Positions 8,141 through 16,940 of a stretch of DNA of 64,000 nt are shown here, piece after piece. Within the stretch, counting starts at the first letter, position 1, and each line of letters starts with the position of its first letter. This DNA comes from Streptomyces sp. SAI-127. Its GTDB lineage: Bacteria; Actinomycetota; Actinomycetes; Streptomycetales; Streptomycetaceae. The DNA is taken from the NCBI RefSeq assembly GCF_029894425.1, contig NZ_JARXYJ010000001.1, positions 5,580,001 through 5,644,000 of the forward strand. The letters run 5' to 3'. The translations under genes were made by a program, and so were the position numbers. The notes under the pieces were generated by a model. The model had not been told where the DNA came from. It made no database searches and was given only the letters and a program-made list of their open reading frames with translations.

Positions 8141-8818
8141 ATGGCCATCACCGACGACATCCGCAAGGCCGTCACGGACCCGACCCCGCTGTACTTCCTC
8201 GCCGGCGCCGGTGACCTCGCCCTCCAGGAGGCCAAGAAGGTGCCCGGCCTGGTGGAGCAGCTGCGCGCCGAGGCGCCGGCCCGTATCGAGGCCGTGCGCG
8301 GCACCGACCCGAAGGCGGTCCAGGAGAAGGCCCAGGCCCGTGCCAAGGAGGCCGGCGCCAAGGTCAAGGAGACCCAGGAGACCCTCCAGACCAAGGTCGG
8401 TGAGTTCATCACCAACCTGGACGGGGACATCAAGAAGATCGGCACCACCCTCGACGCGGACCTGAAGAAGCTCGGTGAGTCCGCCCAGGACTTCGCCCTG
8501 CGCGGTGTCGGCGTTGCCGCCGAGTACGCCGTCAAGGCCCGGGAGACCTACGAGAAGGTCGCCGAGCACGGCGAGCAGGCCGTCAAGACCTGGCGTGGCG
8601 AGGCCGCCGAGGAGATCGAGGAGCTGGCCATCGCCGTCGAGCCGAACGCCGAGCCGGGCGAGGTCAAGCAGCCGGCGACCGCGACTCCGGCCGCGAAGCC
8701 CACCCCGGCCACGGCCACGGCCGCCGTCCCGGCCCCGGCCAAGAAGACGACCCCCACCGCCAAGAAGGCCACGCCGCGCAAGACCACCACGGCGAAGAAG
8801 GCCCCGCCCGCCAAGTAA
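8141..8818 (+). CDS. heparin-binding hemagglutinin-like (HbhA-like) helical protein with histone-like tail
   Basis: A 225-residue protein. Residues 1-165 are predicted long amphipathic helices starting AITDDIRKAVTDPTPLYFLA, the signature of the HbhA-like family. The C-terminus is a Lys/Ala/Pro/Thr tail with repeated AKK and TPTAKK units, like mycobacterial HbhA and histone H1. In mycobacteria HbhA binds heparan sulfate and associates with lipid inclusions; in Streptomyces the role is not settled, and the basic tail could also bind DNA or polyphosphate. GGGAGGA nine bases before the ATG fixes the start. A strong terminator follows. Confidence 0.8.
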   Translation: MAITDDIRKAVTDPTPLYFLAGAGDLALQEAKKVPGLVEQLRAEAPARIEAVRGTDPKAVQEKAQARAKEAGAKVKETQETLQTKVGEFITNLDGDIKKIGTTLDADLKKLGESAQDFALRGVGVAAEYAVKARETYEKVAEHGEQAVKTWRGEAAEEIEELAIAVEPNAEPGEVKQPATATPAAKPTPATATAAVPAPAKKTTPTAKKATPRKTTTAKKAPPAK

Positions 8819-8844
8819 GGCACCGCGGGACACTTCAGGACTCA

Positions 8845-8873
8845 GGGCCGGGCACTTACCGAGTGCCCGGCCC
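8845..8873 (+). terminator. hairpin terminator after hbhA-like gene
   Basis: Twelve-base perfect arms (8845-8856, 8862-8873) with a five-base loop, 27 bases after the stop. Confidence 0.75.
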
Positions 8874-8944
8874 GTTCTGCGGGTAGCGGACTCACGGGAG
8901 CGGGTACGGTGACCGCGTAATCGCGAAATGACGAGCCGAGTCAG

Positions 8945-9301
8945 GTGGTGGACGTTGTGCTGATGCAGGGGTTCGCAGGCTTCATGTGGCTGCTGAGCAT
9001 GGCCCTGATCGTTTTCAGCGGCTTCGCACTGTTCGACGCCGCCATCCGCCGTGAGGACGCCTACCGCGCGGCCGACAAGAAGACCAAGCCCTTCTGGCTG
9101 ATCATCCTCGGGCTCGCCTTCGTGGTGAACCTGATCTTCAACATCCTGTCGTTCCTGCCGATCATCGGCCTCATCGCCACGATCGTCTACATGGTCGACG
9201 TACGCCCGGCGATCCGCGCCCTCCCGGGCGGCGGCCGCAGCGGCGGGGGCAGGGGTTCGAGCAGCGACGGCCCTTACGGCCCGTACAACGGCGGCAGGTG
9301 A
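8945..9301 (+). CDS. DUF2516 family membrane protein
   Basis: A 118-residue protein with two hydrophobic segments (about residues 8-32 and 48-82) separated by a charged loop with RREDAYRAADKKTKPFW, then a Gly/Ser-rich tail. The sequence FDAAIRREDAYRAADKKTK is characteristic of DUF2516, an actinobacterial membrane family of unknown role. Start codons GTG 8945, GTG 8957 (AGGTGG eight bases before) and ATG 8963 are all possible. Confidence 0.8.
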   Translation: MVDVVLMQGFAGFMWLLSMALIVFSGFALFDAAIRREDAYRAADKKTKPFWLIILGLAFVVNLIFNILSFLPIIGLIATIVYMVDVRPAIRALPGGGRSGGGRGSSSDGPYGPYNGGR

Positions 9302-9433
9302 TCATGCCGGCCGCGGGCAGCGCCCCTCGGTGGGCGCCGGCCGTGTCGACAGGCGGCACCGCCGGGTGGACGCGGCCGGCCACAACGCACCCGCGGCCGG
9401 CACACGACAGCCACCCCTACGGCGCGAACCGCT

Positions 9434-9738
9434 GACCCTCCCGGTCGGAAGCAGCCCGCTGATCCTTCCGGTCGGAAGCAGCCCGCTGATCCTTCCGGTC
9501 GAGCAGGACCGCGCTGGCCCTTCCGGTCGAGCAGGACCGCGCTGATCCTCCCGGTCGAGCAGGACCGCGCTGGCCCTTCCGGTCGAGCAGCAGCCCGCTA
9601 ACCCTCCCGGTCGAGCAGGACCGCGCTGGCCCTTCCGGTCGAGCAACAGCCCGCTGAACTTCCCGGTCGAGCAGCAGCCCGCTGGCCCTCCCGGTCGGGC
9701 AAGCAGCCCGCTAACCCTCCCGGTCGAGCAGCAGCACC
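9434..9738. repeat. tandem array of about eleven 27-29 bp units copied from the 3' end of the adjacent phosphatase gene
   Basis: Units begin at 9434, 9461, 9488, 9516, 9544, 9572, 9600, 9628, 9656, 9684 and 9713. The shared core on the plus strand is CCGGTCGAGCAG with flanking CCT and GCT. The last unit is the coding end of the SpoIIE gene (LLLDREG and its TAG at 9711-9713), so the array reads on the minus strand as repeated copies of that terminal segment with changed stops. Most units are 28 bp, so each copy shifts frame. The 9302-9433 stretch before it holds nothing I can name. Confidence 0.9.
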
Positions 9739-11009
9739 GCCACGTCGTCCGCCAACTCGCCCCCGTTGAGCGACCGCACCTCGTTCACCGCGGCCCGCAG
9801 CAGCGCCTCGCCGCGCAGCCCTTCGGACAGCTGGCGACGGATCATGGAGACCATTCCGTCCTGGCCCAGCCGCTCGCCGCCCTCCCCGACACGCCCCTCG
9901 ATCAGCCCGTCGGTGTAGAGCATCAGACTCCACTCGGCCCCCAGCTCCACCTGCATCCGAGGCCACCGAGCCCCCGGCAGCAGGCCCAGCGCGGGCCCGT
10001 TGTTGTCGTACGGCAACAGCCGTGCGGGCCACCCCGGCCGGGCCACCAGCGGCGACGGGTGCCCGGCGAGACACAGCCCCGCCCGCCGCCCGTCCGGCGC
10101 GATGTCGACCGTGCACAGCGTCGCGAAGATCTCCTCGTCGGAGCGCTCGTGCTCCAGCACCTCCTGCAGCGTCCCGAGCAACTCGTCCCCGCACAGCCCC
10201 GCCAGGGTCAGCGCACGCCAGGCGATCCGCAGCTCCACGCCGAGCGCCGCCTCGTCGGGGCCGTGCCCGCAGACGTCGCCGATCATCGCGTGCACGGTCC
10301 CGTCGGGGGTCCGTACGACGTCGTAGAAGTCACCGCCGAGCAGCGCACGCGACCGGCCCGGCCGGTACCGCGCGGCGAACCGCAGCGACGACCCCTCCAG
10401 CAGCGGCGTGGGCAGCAGCCCGCGCTCCAGGCGCCGGTTCTCCTGCGCCCGCACCCGTCCCTCGGCGAGCCTGCGCTCCGCCGTGTCGGAACGTTTCCGC
10501 TCCACCGCGTACCGGATCGCCCGGCTCAGCAGCCGTCCGTCCAGCTCGTCCCGGAAGAGATAGTCCTGGGCGCCCACGCGCACGGCCTCCGCACCGCGCT
10601 CGGCGTCGCCGGACGCGGTGAGCGCGAGGACGGCGTGCCGGGGTGCGAGCTCCAGGACATGACGGAGTACGGCGAGCTCGTCGTCGTCATCGGAACGGCC
10701 GGGCGTGGGCAGCGCGAGGTCGAGCAGGATGCAGTGCACGTCGTCCGTGAGCAGTCGCTCCGCCTCGGTGAGGTTGCGGGCGGTGCGGACGCGGATCGGT
10801 TTGCCGGCCGAGTCCAGGAGTTCGGGGACGACTGTGGACCCGCCGGGATCGTCCTCGATCACCAGCAGGCTCAGTTGGGTGGTGGCGTTGTTGTCGACCG
10901 TGGCTTCCTTGCGCGGGGCTTCCTTGGAGGGGGGGTCCTTCGGTGCGGCCGGCGCCTGACCACTTTCCACGGCCGGGATCGCTCGCTGCCGCGGTATGGG
11001 TACGGGCAT
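9711..11009 (-). CDS. response-regulator receiver / SpoIIE (PP2C-type) phosphatase
   Basis: A 432-residue protein. Residues 1-44 are a Pro/Lys-rich linker. Residues 47-170 form a receiver domain with acidic pair E52/D53/D54 and phosphoacceptor D97 (CILLDLALP). Residues 205-432 form a SpoIIE phosphatase with GGDFYDV (225-231), GDVCGHG (244-250) and a C-terminal DDVAVLLLDR metal-binding end. Proteins of this layout dephosphorylate anti-sigma-factor antagonists in partner-switching pathways, with phosphorylation of the receiver as input. No cognate kinase or antagonist is adjacent. The start at 11009 has AAGGA upstream. The gene ends inside a tandem repeat made from its own tail. Confidence 0.88.
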   Translation of the reverse strand: MPVPIPRQRAIPAVESGQAPAAPKDPPSKEAPRKEATVDNNATTQLSLLVIEDDPGGSTVVPELLDSAGKPIRVRTARNLTEAERLLTDDVHCILLDLALPTPGRSDDDDELAVLRHVLELAPRHAVLALTASGDAERGAEAVRVGAQDYLFRDELDGRLLSRAIRYAVERKRSDTAERRLAEGRVRAQENRRLERGLLPTPLLEGSSLRFAARYRPGRSRALLGGDFYDVVRTPDGTVHAMIGDVCGHGPDEAALGVELRIAWRALTLAGLCGDELLGTLQEVLEHERSDEEIFATLCTVDIAPDGRRAGLCLAGHPSPLVARPGWPARLLPYDNNGPALGLLPGARWPRMQVELGAEWSLMLYTDGLIEGRVGEGGERLGQDGMVSMIRRQLSEGLRGEALLRAAVNEVRSLNGGELADDVAVLLLDREG

Positions 11010-11195
11010 GGTCTCGGATTCCTTCCCTCCCCCCGAGGGCATGGTGGAGCGAGGGACCTCGATCCACCGACGGGGACCATAGCGGGTGGCGGGGCGGGAA
11101 AGGAATGGCGTGGGACACGCCGCTCGGCCGGTGGCCACTGTCATATGCCGCGTTATCCACCGCAGTTGGACAGATGGCGCATGCCGCGGGGATGA

Positions 11196-11210
11196 CGAAC
11201 GTCACGTTCG
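11196..11210. promoter_or_regulatory. 15-bp palindrome CGAACGTCACGTTCG
   Basis: Seven-base perfect arms around one central base, about 190 bases upstream of the SpoIIE gene start, in a 323-base region without genes. Candidate protein-binding site; no family is assigned. Confidence 0.4.
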
Positions 11211-11251
11211 CGGCAGGTTTGCGGGGCCGTCAGGCGTGCCCCGCATCACAT

Positions 11252-11312
11252 GACCCAGGTCTCACTTGATCCCAGGTCACACTCGACCCAGGTCACACTT
11301 GATCCAGGTCCC
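11252..11312. repeat. 16-17 bp tandem repeat (GAYCCCAGGTCACACTT)
   Basis: Four units start at 11252, 11268, 11285 and 11301, each GA(C/T)CCAGGTC followed by ACACT or TCACT. It lies just beyond the 3' end of the NlpC/P60 gene (stop at 11333). No terminator-like stem is seen in it. Confidence 0.8.
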
Positions 11313-11332
11313 AATCGGCCGACCGGCGGCGC

Positions 11333-12406
11333 TCACGCGTCCGGCCGCACCACCCCGAGTATCGGCATCGACCCCGCCCCGGCCATCGTCACCGTCCGCC
11401 CCGGCCGCGGCGCGTGCACGATCGCGCCCTCGCCGAGGTACATCGCCACATGGCTGGCGTCGTCGAAGTAGATGATCAGGTCGCCGGGCCGCATGTCCTT
11501 CACGTCGACGTGCTTGAGCTGCTTCCACTGCTCCTGCGAGGTGCGCGGAATGGACTTGCCGGCGCTCGCCCAGGCCTGTGAGGTCAGTCCGGAACAGTCG
11601 TACGAGTCAGGGCCCTCGGCGCCCCATTCATACGGTTTGCCCATCTGGGTCGTCGCAAAGGCGACCGCGATCTTCCCGGCCGCGCTCGCCTTGCCGTCGA
11701 TCTCGTCGAGGATGCCGGAGTCCAGCCAGGCGGTCTGCGCCTGATGGGCGGCCTGTTCCTCCAGTTCGGCGAGGCGCTTCTTCTCCTTCTCCTCCAGCTG
11801 GGACTCGAGCTTCTCGGCGGCCGCGATCTGCTGCTGCACCTGCTTCTTGGCCGTCGCCTTCGCCTTGCGGTTCGCCTCGAGCTTCGTCCACTGCGCGGAG
11901 GCGTCGGCGGCGTACTGCTTCAAGTCCTGCTGGGTCCGGGTCAGTTCCGCGATCAGCGCCTTGGTGGCGCGCTGGCCCTGCAGCACCCGGCCGGTGTTGT
12001 CCAGGAACTCCTGCGGATCGTCACTCAGCATCAGCTGCGCCTCGTCCGACAGCCCGTAGCTGCGGTACTGGGCGGCGGCCGCGGCACCCGCGCGGGCCTT
12101 CAGCTTCGCCAGCTTCTCCTGGCCCTTGACGATCTTCTGGGCCAGCGCGACGATCTGCGCCGACTGCTGCTCGGCCTTCTCCTCGGCGGCGTTGTAGGCG
12201 TCGGTGGCGACGGCCGCGTCGTGATAGAGCGCTTCGAGCTGCTTGTGTACGGCTTCGATGTCCTTGTTGGTCACGGTGGTCGGCGAAGCCGTGGGGCTGG
12301 GGGTCGGACTCGGGGCGGCGAAGGCGGTACCCGGTGCCGCCAGCACGGCTACCGCGCCGATCACGGTCACGGCCGTAGCGATCAGACCGCGCTTGCCCGT
12401 TCCCAT
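11333..12406 (-). CDS. secreted NlpC/P60 peptidoglycan hydrolase with coiled-coil
   Basis: A 357-residue RipA-like protein. A signal peptide covers residues 1-30 (ending GTAFA-AP), a Pro/Thr linker 31-47, and a long charged coiled-coil 48-225 rich in Ala, Gln and Lys. The NlpC/P60 domain spans 245-357 with catalytic Cys271 (YDCSGLTSQAW), His319 (DDASHVAMYLG) and His331. It should cut D-gamma-glutamyl-meso-diaminopimelate bonds in cell-wall stem peptides outside the membrane; the coiled-coil usually keeps such enzymes inactive until a partner (FtsEX in other bacteria) engages it. No c-di-AMP riboswitch, seen before some related genes, is recognisable upstream. Confidence 0.9.
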   Translation of the reverse strand: MGTGKRGLIATAVTVIGAVAVLAAPGTAFAAPSPTPSPTASPTTVTNKDIEAVHKQLEALYHDAAVATDAYNAAEEKAEQQSAQIVALAQKIVKGQEKLAKLKARAGAAAAAQYRSYGLSDEAQLMLSDDPQEFLDNTGRVLQGQRATKALIAELTRTQQDLKQYAADASAQWTKLEANRKAKATAKKQVQQQIAAAEKLESQLEEKEKKRLAELEEQAAHQAQTAWLDSGILDEIDGKASAAGKIAVAFATTQMGKPYEWGAEGPDSYDCSGLTSQAWASAGKSIPRTSQEQWKQLKHVDVKDMRPGDLIIYFDDASHVAMYLGEGAIVHAPRPGRTVTMAGAGSMPILGVVRPDA

Positions 12407-12544
12407 ACCCCTGCCCCCAAAGCTGATTTACCGTCAGTAACTTACGGCGCTCGGGGGATCGTGCCACGTCATGGCCGAAAGCGACAGAGGTAGGCCTTCC
12501 CGGTGCATCCCCCTCTTCCCTCCCCCCGAAGACGATCTCCCCGC

Positions 12545-12568
12545 CTGTGTGACGAACGACTCACACAG
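12545..12568. promoter_or_regulatory. 8-bp inverted repeat CTGTGTGA-N8-TCACACAG
   Basis: Perfect arms 12545-12552 and 12561-12568. It lies in the 216-base gap between the methyltransferase stop (12623) and the NlpC/P60 start (12406), both on the minus strand. The spacing exceeds a classic CRP site (N6), so I call it only a candidate operator. Confidence 0.4.
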
Positions 12569-12622
12569 ATCGTTCCCTGCAGGTCACCCCGGAACGGGTT
12601 CACCCGTGAGGCGCACCGGAGT

Positions 12623-13453
12623 TCACGCGTCCGGCACTCCGCGCGGCGCCAACGCCCCCCACGCCACCGTCACTTCCCCCTGCCGCCACCGCGAAGGCCC
12701 GTCCATCACCGGCCAGTCGGCCGTCAGGTCCCGTACGGTCCGGATCCACCGCTGCCGGGCGCCGTACGACGCGTAGGGCGCGGCGGCCGCCCACGCGCGG
12801 TCGAAGTCGCGCAGGAAGGAGTGCACCGGCTCACCCGGGACGTTGCGGTGGATCAACGCCTTCGGCAGCCGCTCGGCGAAGTCGGAGGGCCGCTCCAGCG
12901 AGCCCAGCCGGGTCGCGAAGGTGACCGTCCGCGGCCCCTCCGGACCGAGCGCGACCCACACGTGCCGGCGCCCGATCTCATCGCAGGTTCCTTCGACGAG
13001 CAGCCCGCCGCGCGACCCCCGCGCCGGATCGGCCGGCGCCAGCCGGGCACACAGCCGCTCCCATACGGCGGCCACCTCGGCCTCGTCGTACTGGCGCAGC
13101 ACATTGGCCGCCCGGACGAGCAACGGCCGCTGGGTGACCGGGATCTCGAACCCGCCGTGCCGGAAGACGAGCCCCTCCCTCTCGTACGGCTTCGCCGCCG
13201 CCACCCGGGCCGGTTCGATCTCGACACCGACCACGCGCGTGCGTGGAGCCTCCTCACGGAGCCTGGCGAGCAACTCGACGGCGGTCCAGGGCGCGGCGCC
13301 GTACCCGAGATCGACGGCGACCGGATCGGCGGCGCGGCGCAGCTCGGCGCCGTGTGCGGCCGCGATCCAGCGGTCCATGCGGCGCAGCCGGTTGGGGTTG
13401 GTCGTCCCGCGCGTGACCGTGCCCACAGGACGGGAGGCGGCGCGGGATGTCAT
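12623..13453 (-). CDS. class I SAM-dependent methyltransferase
   Basis: A 276-residue protein. The motif I region is unusual (AVDLGYGAAPWTAVELLARL, about residues 43-62), with Tyr-Gly-Ala in place of the standard GCGxG, followed by VVGVEIEPARV as motif II. This form is a conserved actinobacterial family found beside mshA; its substrate is unknown. The ATG at 13453 comes seven bases after TACCCT, a leaderless arrangement. It is divergent from mshA with 212 bases between. Confidence 0.75.
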   Translation of the reverse strand: MTSRAASRPVGTVTRGTTNPNRLRRMDRWIAAAHGAELRRAADPVAVDLGYGAAPWTAVELLARLREEAPRTRVVGVEIEPARVAAAKPYEREGLVFRHGGFEIPVTQRPLLVRAANVLRQYDEAEVAAVWERLCARLAPADPARGSRGGLLVEGTCDEIGRRHVWVALGPEGPRTVTFATRLGSLERPSDFAERLPKALIHRNVPGEPVHSFLRDFDRAWAAAAPYASYGARQRWIRTVRDLTADWPVMDGPSRWRQGEVTVAWGALAPRGVPDA

Positions 13454-13665
13454 GCCTACGAGGGTATGCGGCGGGCGACGGGCCACCGCGCGCTCTCCCG
13501 GTCCGCGCCGAGACGCACCCCGGCCTCGAACGGTTGAGCGAAATCTGGTAATACCTCGGCAAAAACCGCCCCGCACGGAATGGGAATGCCGACTTCCGGT
13601 GTTGCCGCCCTCGGAGGGTCCCCACACCCTCCGTCCGGCATGCCCGCAGCAAGGAGGAACGCCAC

Positions 13666-15003
13666 GTGAGCCAGTACGTCAGCAGGCTCCAGCGTCGCTC
13701 CCAGGCCGCACCCCACCGGTTGCGCCTGCACCGCCGCCCCCGCCGCGTCGCCATGCTCTCCGTGCACACCTCACCGCTCCACCAGCCGGGCACCGGCGAC
13801 GCGGGCGGCATGAACGTCTACATCGTCGAACTGGCCCAGCGCCTCGCCGCGATCAATATCGAGGTCGAGATCTTCACCCGCGCGACGACCGGCGGTCTCC
13901 CGCCGACCGTCGAGATGGCCCCCGGCGTCCTGGTCCGCCACATCGACGCGGGCCCCTACGAGGGACTCAACAAGGAGGACCTCCCCGCCCAGCTGTGCGC
14001 CTTCACCCACGGTGTGATGCAGGCCTGGGCCGGCCACCGCCCCGGCTACTACGACCTGGTCCACTCGCACTACTGGCTCTCCGGCCACGTCGGCTGGCTC
14101 GCCGCCCAGCGCTGGGGCACCCCGCTCGTGCACGCCATGCACACCATGGCCAAGGTCAAGAACGCCAACCTCGCCGACGGCGACACCCCCGAGCCCGCCG
14201 CCCGGGTCATCGGCGAGACCCAGATCGTCGCCGCCGCCGACCGCCTCATCGCGAACACCGCCGAGGAGCGCGAGGAACTCGTACAGCACTACGCCGCCGA
14301 CCCCGCCAAGGTCGCCGTCGTCCACCCCGGCGTGAACCTCGAGCGCTTCCGCCCGGCGGACGGCCGAGCGGCGGCCCGAGCCCGTCTCGGTCTGCCCCAG
14401 GACGCCCTGATCCCGCTCTTCGCGGGCCGCATCCAGCCCCTGAAGGCCCCGGACATCCTCCTGCGGGCCGTGGCGGTGTTGCTCGACCAGCGCCCCGACC
14501 TGCGCTCCCGCATCCTCGTCCCGGTCGTCGGCGGCCTCAGCGGCAGCGGCCTCGCCAAACCCGAGGGCCTGCAGAAACTGGCCTCCCGCCTCGGCATCGC
14601 GGATGTCGTACGGTTCCACCCGCCCGTCGGCCAGGAGCAGCTCGCCGACTGGTTCCGGGCCGCGTCCGTACTGGTCATGCCCTCCTACAGCGAGTCCTTC
14701 GGCCTGGTCGCCATAGAGGCCCAGGCGGCCGGCACCCCGGTGCTCGCGGCGGCGGTCGGCGGACTGCCGGTGGCCGTGGCCGACGAACGGACCGGTTTCC
14801 TCGTACGCGGACACGACCCGGCCGCCTACGCGCGCGTGCTGCGCGATTTCGCCGACGACCCGGCGCTCACGCCCCGCATGGGCGAGGCGGCGGCGCGGCA
14901 CGCCCAGTCCTTCGGCTGGGACACCGCCGCCGCGGCGACGGCGGACGTGTACGCGGCCGCGGCGCAGTCGTACCGGCGTCACGTACGCTCCCACCATGGC
15001 TGA
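13666..15003 (+). CDS. mshA: D-inositol-3-phosphate glycosyltransferase MshA
   Basis: A 445-residue GT4 (GT-B fold) enzyme. It transfers N-acetylglucosamine from UDP-GlcNAc to 1L-myo-inositol-1-phosphate, the first step of mycothiol synthesis in the cytoplasm. The sequence shows the family N-terminal block ([20 protein letters not shown], then [16 protein letters not shown]), the donor-site region [23 protein letters not shown], and the nucleotide-sugar motif [21 protein letters not shown]. Length and order match MshA. AAGGAGG eight bases before the GTG supports the start. It overlaps the YbjN gene by eight bases, so the two are co-transcribed. Confidence 0.95.
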   Translation: MSQYVSRLQRRSQAAPHRLRLHRRPRRVAMLSVHTSPLHQPGTGDAGGMNVYIVELAQRLAAINIEVEIFTRATTGGLPPTVEMAPGVLVRHIDAGPYEGLNKEDLPAQLCAFTHGVMQAWAGHRPGYYDLVHSHYWLSGHVGWLAAQRWGTPLVHAMHTMAKVKNANLADGDTPEPAARVIGETQIVAAADRLIANTAEEREELVQHYAADPAKVAVVHPGVNLERFRPADGRAAARARLGLPQDALIPLFAGRIQPLKAPDILLRAVAVLLDQRPDLRSRILVPVVGGLSGSGLAKPEGLQKLASRLGIADVVRFHPPVGQEQLADWFRAASVLVMPSYSESFGLVAIEAQAAGTPVLAAAVGGLPVAVADERTGFLVRGHDPAAYARVLRDFADDPALTPRMGEAAARHAQSFGWDTAAAATADVYAAAAQSYRRHVRSHHG

Positions 15004-15496
15004 GGCAGAGAAGGCAGCGCAGGTCATCGAGGGCGTCCTCAAGGACGCCGAGGTCGAGTGGGAGAGCCCCGCACCCGGCAACTACGTCGTGCAGCTCCCC
15101 GGCACCCGCAAGCTCAAGACGACCGTCTCGCTCCTCGTCGGCCGCCACTCCCTGTCGCTGAACGCCTTCGTCATCCGCCACCCCGACGAGAACGAACCCG
15201 GCGTCCACCGCTGGCTCCTGGAGCGCAACCTCAAGCTGTACGGCGTGAGTTACGCCGTCGACCGGCTCGGTGACGTCTACGTCGCCGGCAAGCTCCCCCT
15301 CGCCGCGGTCACCGCCGACGAGGTCGACCGCCTCCTCGGCCAGGTCCTGGAGGCGGCCGACGGCAGCTTCAACACCCTGCTGGAGCTGGGTTTCGCCACC
15401 GCGATCCGCAAGGAGTACGAGTGGCGGGTGGCCCGGGGCGAGTCGACGCGCAACCTGGACGCGTTCGCGCATCTGACCCAGCGCTCGCAGGACTGA
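14996..15496 (+). CDS. YbjN domain-containing protein
   Basis: A 166-residue protein of the YbjN family, resembling type III secretion chaperone folds: [20 protein letters not shown], then [20 protein letters not shown] and [11 protein letters not shown]. The family role is not established. It starts within the last codons of mshA (ATGGCTGA overlap) with a conserved partnership in actinobacteria, which suggests a link to mycothiol but does not prove one. Confidence 0.8.
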   Translation: MAEAEKAAQVIEGVLKDAEVEWESPAPGNYVVQLPGTRKLKTTVSLLVGRHSLSLNAFVIRHPDENEPGVHRWLLERNLKLYGVSYAVDRLGDVYVAGKLPLAAVTADEVDRLLGQVLEAADGSFNTLLELGFATAIRKEYEWRVARGESTRNLDAFAHLTQRSQD

Positions 15497-15522
15497 TCCC
15501 GGGCGTTTTCGCCGTTCTACGC

Positions 15523-16017
15523 CTAGTTGGGCGGAAGCGAGTCGGTGGGCTGCGGTCCGTTGGTCGGCTCGTCGGTCGGCTCATGGGTCTGGCCGGGGTC
15601 CCCGGGCGCGGCCGGCTTGTCCAGCTGGTCCGCGAAGGCCCGCAGCGCGTCGGCGAGTTCCTTCTTGGTGGGCAGCTCGTCGACCTTCTTCTCGAGCTCG
15701 GCGATACGGCGGTTGAGCTCCGCCAGCTCGCTCGGGGCGGAGGGTTCGTCGGTGATCGGAGGTTCGTCGGGGGACGTGGCGGTCGGGCTGGGGTCGGTGC
15801 CGCCGCCGCCGTCGGTGCCGCCACTGCCGCCGACCGTGCCGCCGTCGGTTCCGCCTTCGTCCGGCGGGAGGGTGGTCGACACGCTCGGCTCGGCGATGGG
15901 CCCGTCGTCCGAGTTCGCGGCGATGGCGCCACCGACGCTGAGGGCGACCAGGGCGGCCGCACCCGCGACGGCCACGGAGAGACGTCCGAACGGTAAGGAG
16001 TTCTGTCTGTCATCCAT
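15523..16017 (-). CDS. small exported or membrane-anchored low-complexity protein
   Basis: A 164-residue protein with one hydrophobic segment (residues 13-33, LSVAVAGAAALVALSVGGAIA), an Asp/Gly/Thr-rich disordered stretch, a short coiled-coil (about 95-125, LAELNRRIAELEKKVDELPT) and a Pro/Thr tail. I do not recognise the family. A TAGCGT box seven bases before the ATG suggests a leaderless message. It ends 27 bases from the convergent YbjN gene. Confidence 0.65.
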   Translation of the reverse strand: MDDRQNSLPFGRLSVAVAGAAALVALSVGGAIAANSDDGPIAEPSVSTTLPPDEGGTDGGTVGGSGGTDGGGGTDPSPTATSPDEPPITDEPSAPSELAELNRRIAELEKKVDELPTKKELADALRAFADQLDKPAAPGDPGQTHEPTDEPTNGPQPTDSLPPN

Positions 16018-16027
16018 GCCGGCGACG

Positions 16028-16891
16028 CTAATCGGTGTCGATCACCGGACGGACGCCTTCCGTCGAACGCCTGATTGACTCGACCCTGGAGCTGTTGCGA
16101 TAGCGCCCCGGCGTCACCCCCACCAGCCGCTTGAAGTGCCGGGTGAGATGGGCCTGGTCGTGGAAACCGGTGAGCGCGGCGACCTCGGCGGGACCCTGCC
16201 CCGCGAGCAGCAGACGCCGGGCCCGGCCGACACGGCGGGAGTTGAGGTACTGGTGCGGCGCGATGCCGTAAGCGGCACTGAACGCCCGTACGAGATGCGT
16301 CGGATGAGCCTGGACGACCCCGGCCGCCTCCTCCAGCGACAGCCCCTCCACGACCCGCTCGTCGAGGAGTTCGCGCAGTCGGCGGGCGAGGACGGGATCG
16401 CGGCGTGCGGGCCCGTCGTGCAGTGGTGGCCGTAGGAGCGTCCTGAGCCGGTCGCCGATGAGGGTCAGCCTGCTCTCCGCCTCGAACTCCTCACCGGGCC
16501 TGGCCAGCGCCGTGTGCAACTGCCCCACCCGCCGCCGCAGTACGGGATCACGCAGATCGGGGCCGTCGACGGCGGGCCCGATGAGCTCGTCGCCGAGATG
16601 GGTGCCGTCGAGATAGAGGACCCGCTTGCGGAAGCCGTCCGGCGACACGGGCGAGCCGTTGTGCGGGACGTGCGGCGGCAGCACCGACACGGTGTCGTCC
16701 GGCGTGCCGTGCTCGTGCCGGTCGAGGTCGTACCGTACGGCCCCGTCGTCCACGATGAGCAGCGTCCACGCCTCGTGCACATGCATCGGATAGGCGTACT
16801 CGGTGAAGTGGGCGTGGAAGACCTCGGTGACGCCCGGAACGGCGGGGCGCCACGCGGTGACCTCCTGCGCGGGCATGGTTCTGGCCGCCAT
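16028..16891 (-). CDS. AraC-family transcriptional regulator
   Basis: A 287-residue regulator. The N-terminal half is a cupin-like sensor domain (HAHFTEYAYPMHVHEAWTLL at about 25-44, then VSVLPPHVPHNG). The C-terminal 100 residues carry two HTH motifs (LSLEEAAGVVQAHPTHLVRA and PAEVAALTGFHDQAHLTRHF) with the HFKRLVGVTPGRYR end typical of AraC. Start 16891 is preferred because TACGTT lies six bases before it. It is divergent from the DUF2000 gene, a likely target; ligand unknown. Confidence 0.88.
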   Translation of the reverse strand: MAARTMPAQEVTAWRPAVPGVTEVFHAHFTEYAYPMHVHEAWTLLIVDDGAVRYDLDRHEHGTPDDTVSVLPPHVPHNGSPVSPDGFRKRVLYLDGTHLGDELIGPAVDGPDLRDPVLRRRVGQLHTALARPGEEFEAESRLTLIGDRLRTLLRPPLHDGPARRDPVLARRLRELLDERVVEGLSLEEAAGVVQAHPTHLVRAFSAAYGIAPHQYLNSRRVGRARRLLLAGQGPAEVAALTGFHDQAHLTRHFKRLVGVTPGRYRNSSRVESIRRSTEGVRPVIDTD

Positions 16892-16940
16892 GCAAAGAAC
16901 GTACAAGACGAGGCCGTACGACGCCCGCCAGTCTCATTCC

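Noticed and set aside
7850..8833. Long open frame antisense to the HbhA-like gene
   Set aside because: Composed of Leu/Gly/Asp-rich low-complexity sequence that mirrors GC-rich codon bias; the plus-strand gene has an RBS and family motifs.
9434..9738. Regularly spaced repeats that might be a CRISPR array
   Set aside because: Units follow each other without unique spacers, are degenerate and derive from the neighbouring gene end. No cas genes are present.
12407..12622. Possible c-di-AMP (ydaO-type) riboswitch upstream of the NlpC/P60 gene
   Set aside because: The conserved core of that riboswitch was not found on reading the minus strand; only a short inverted repeat is present.
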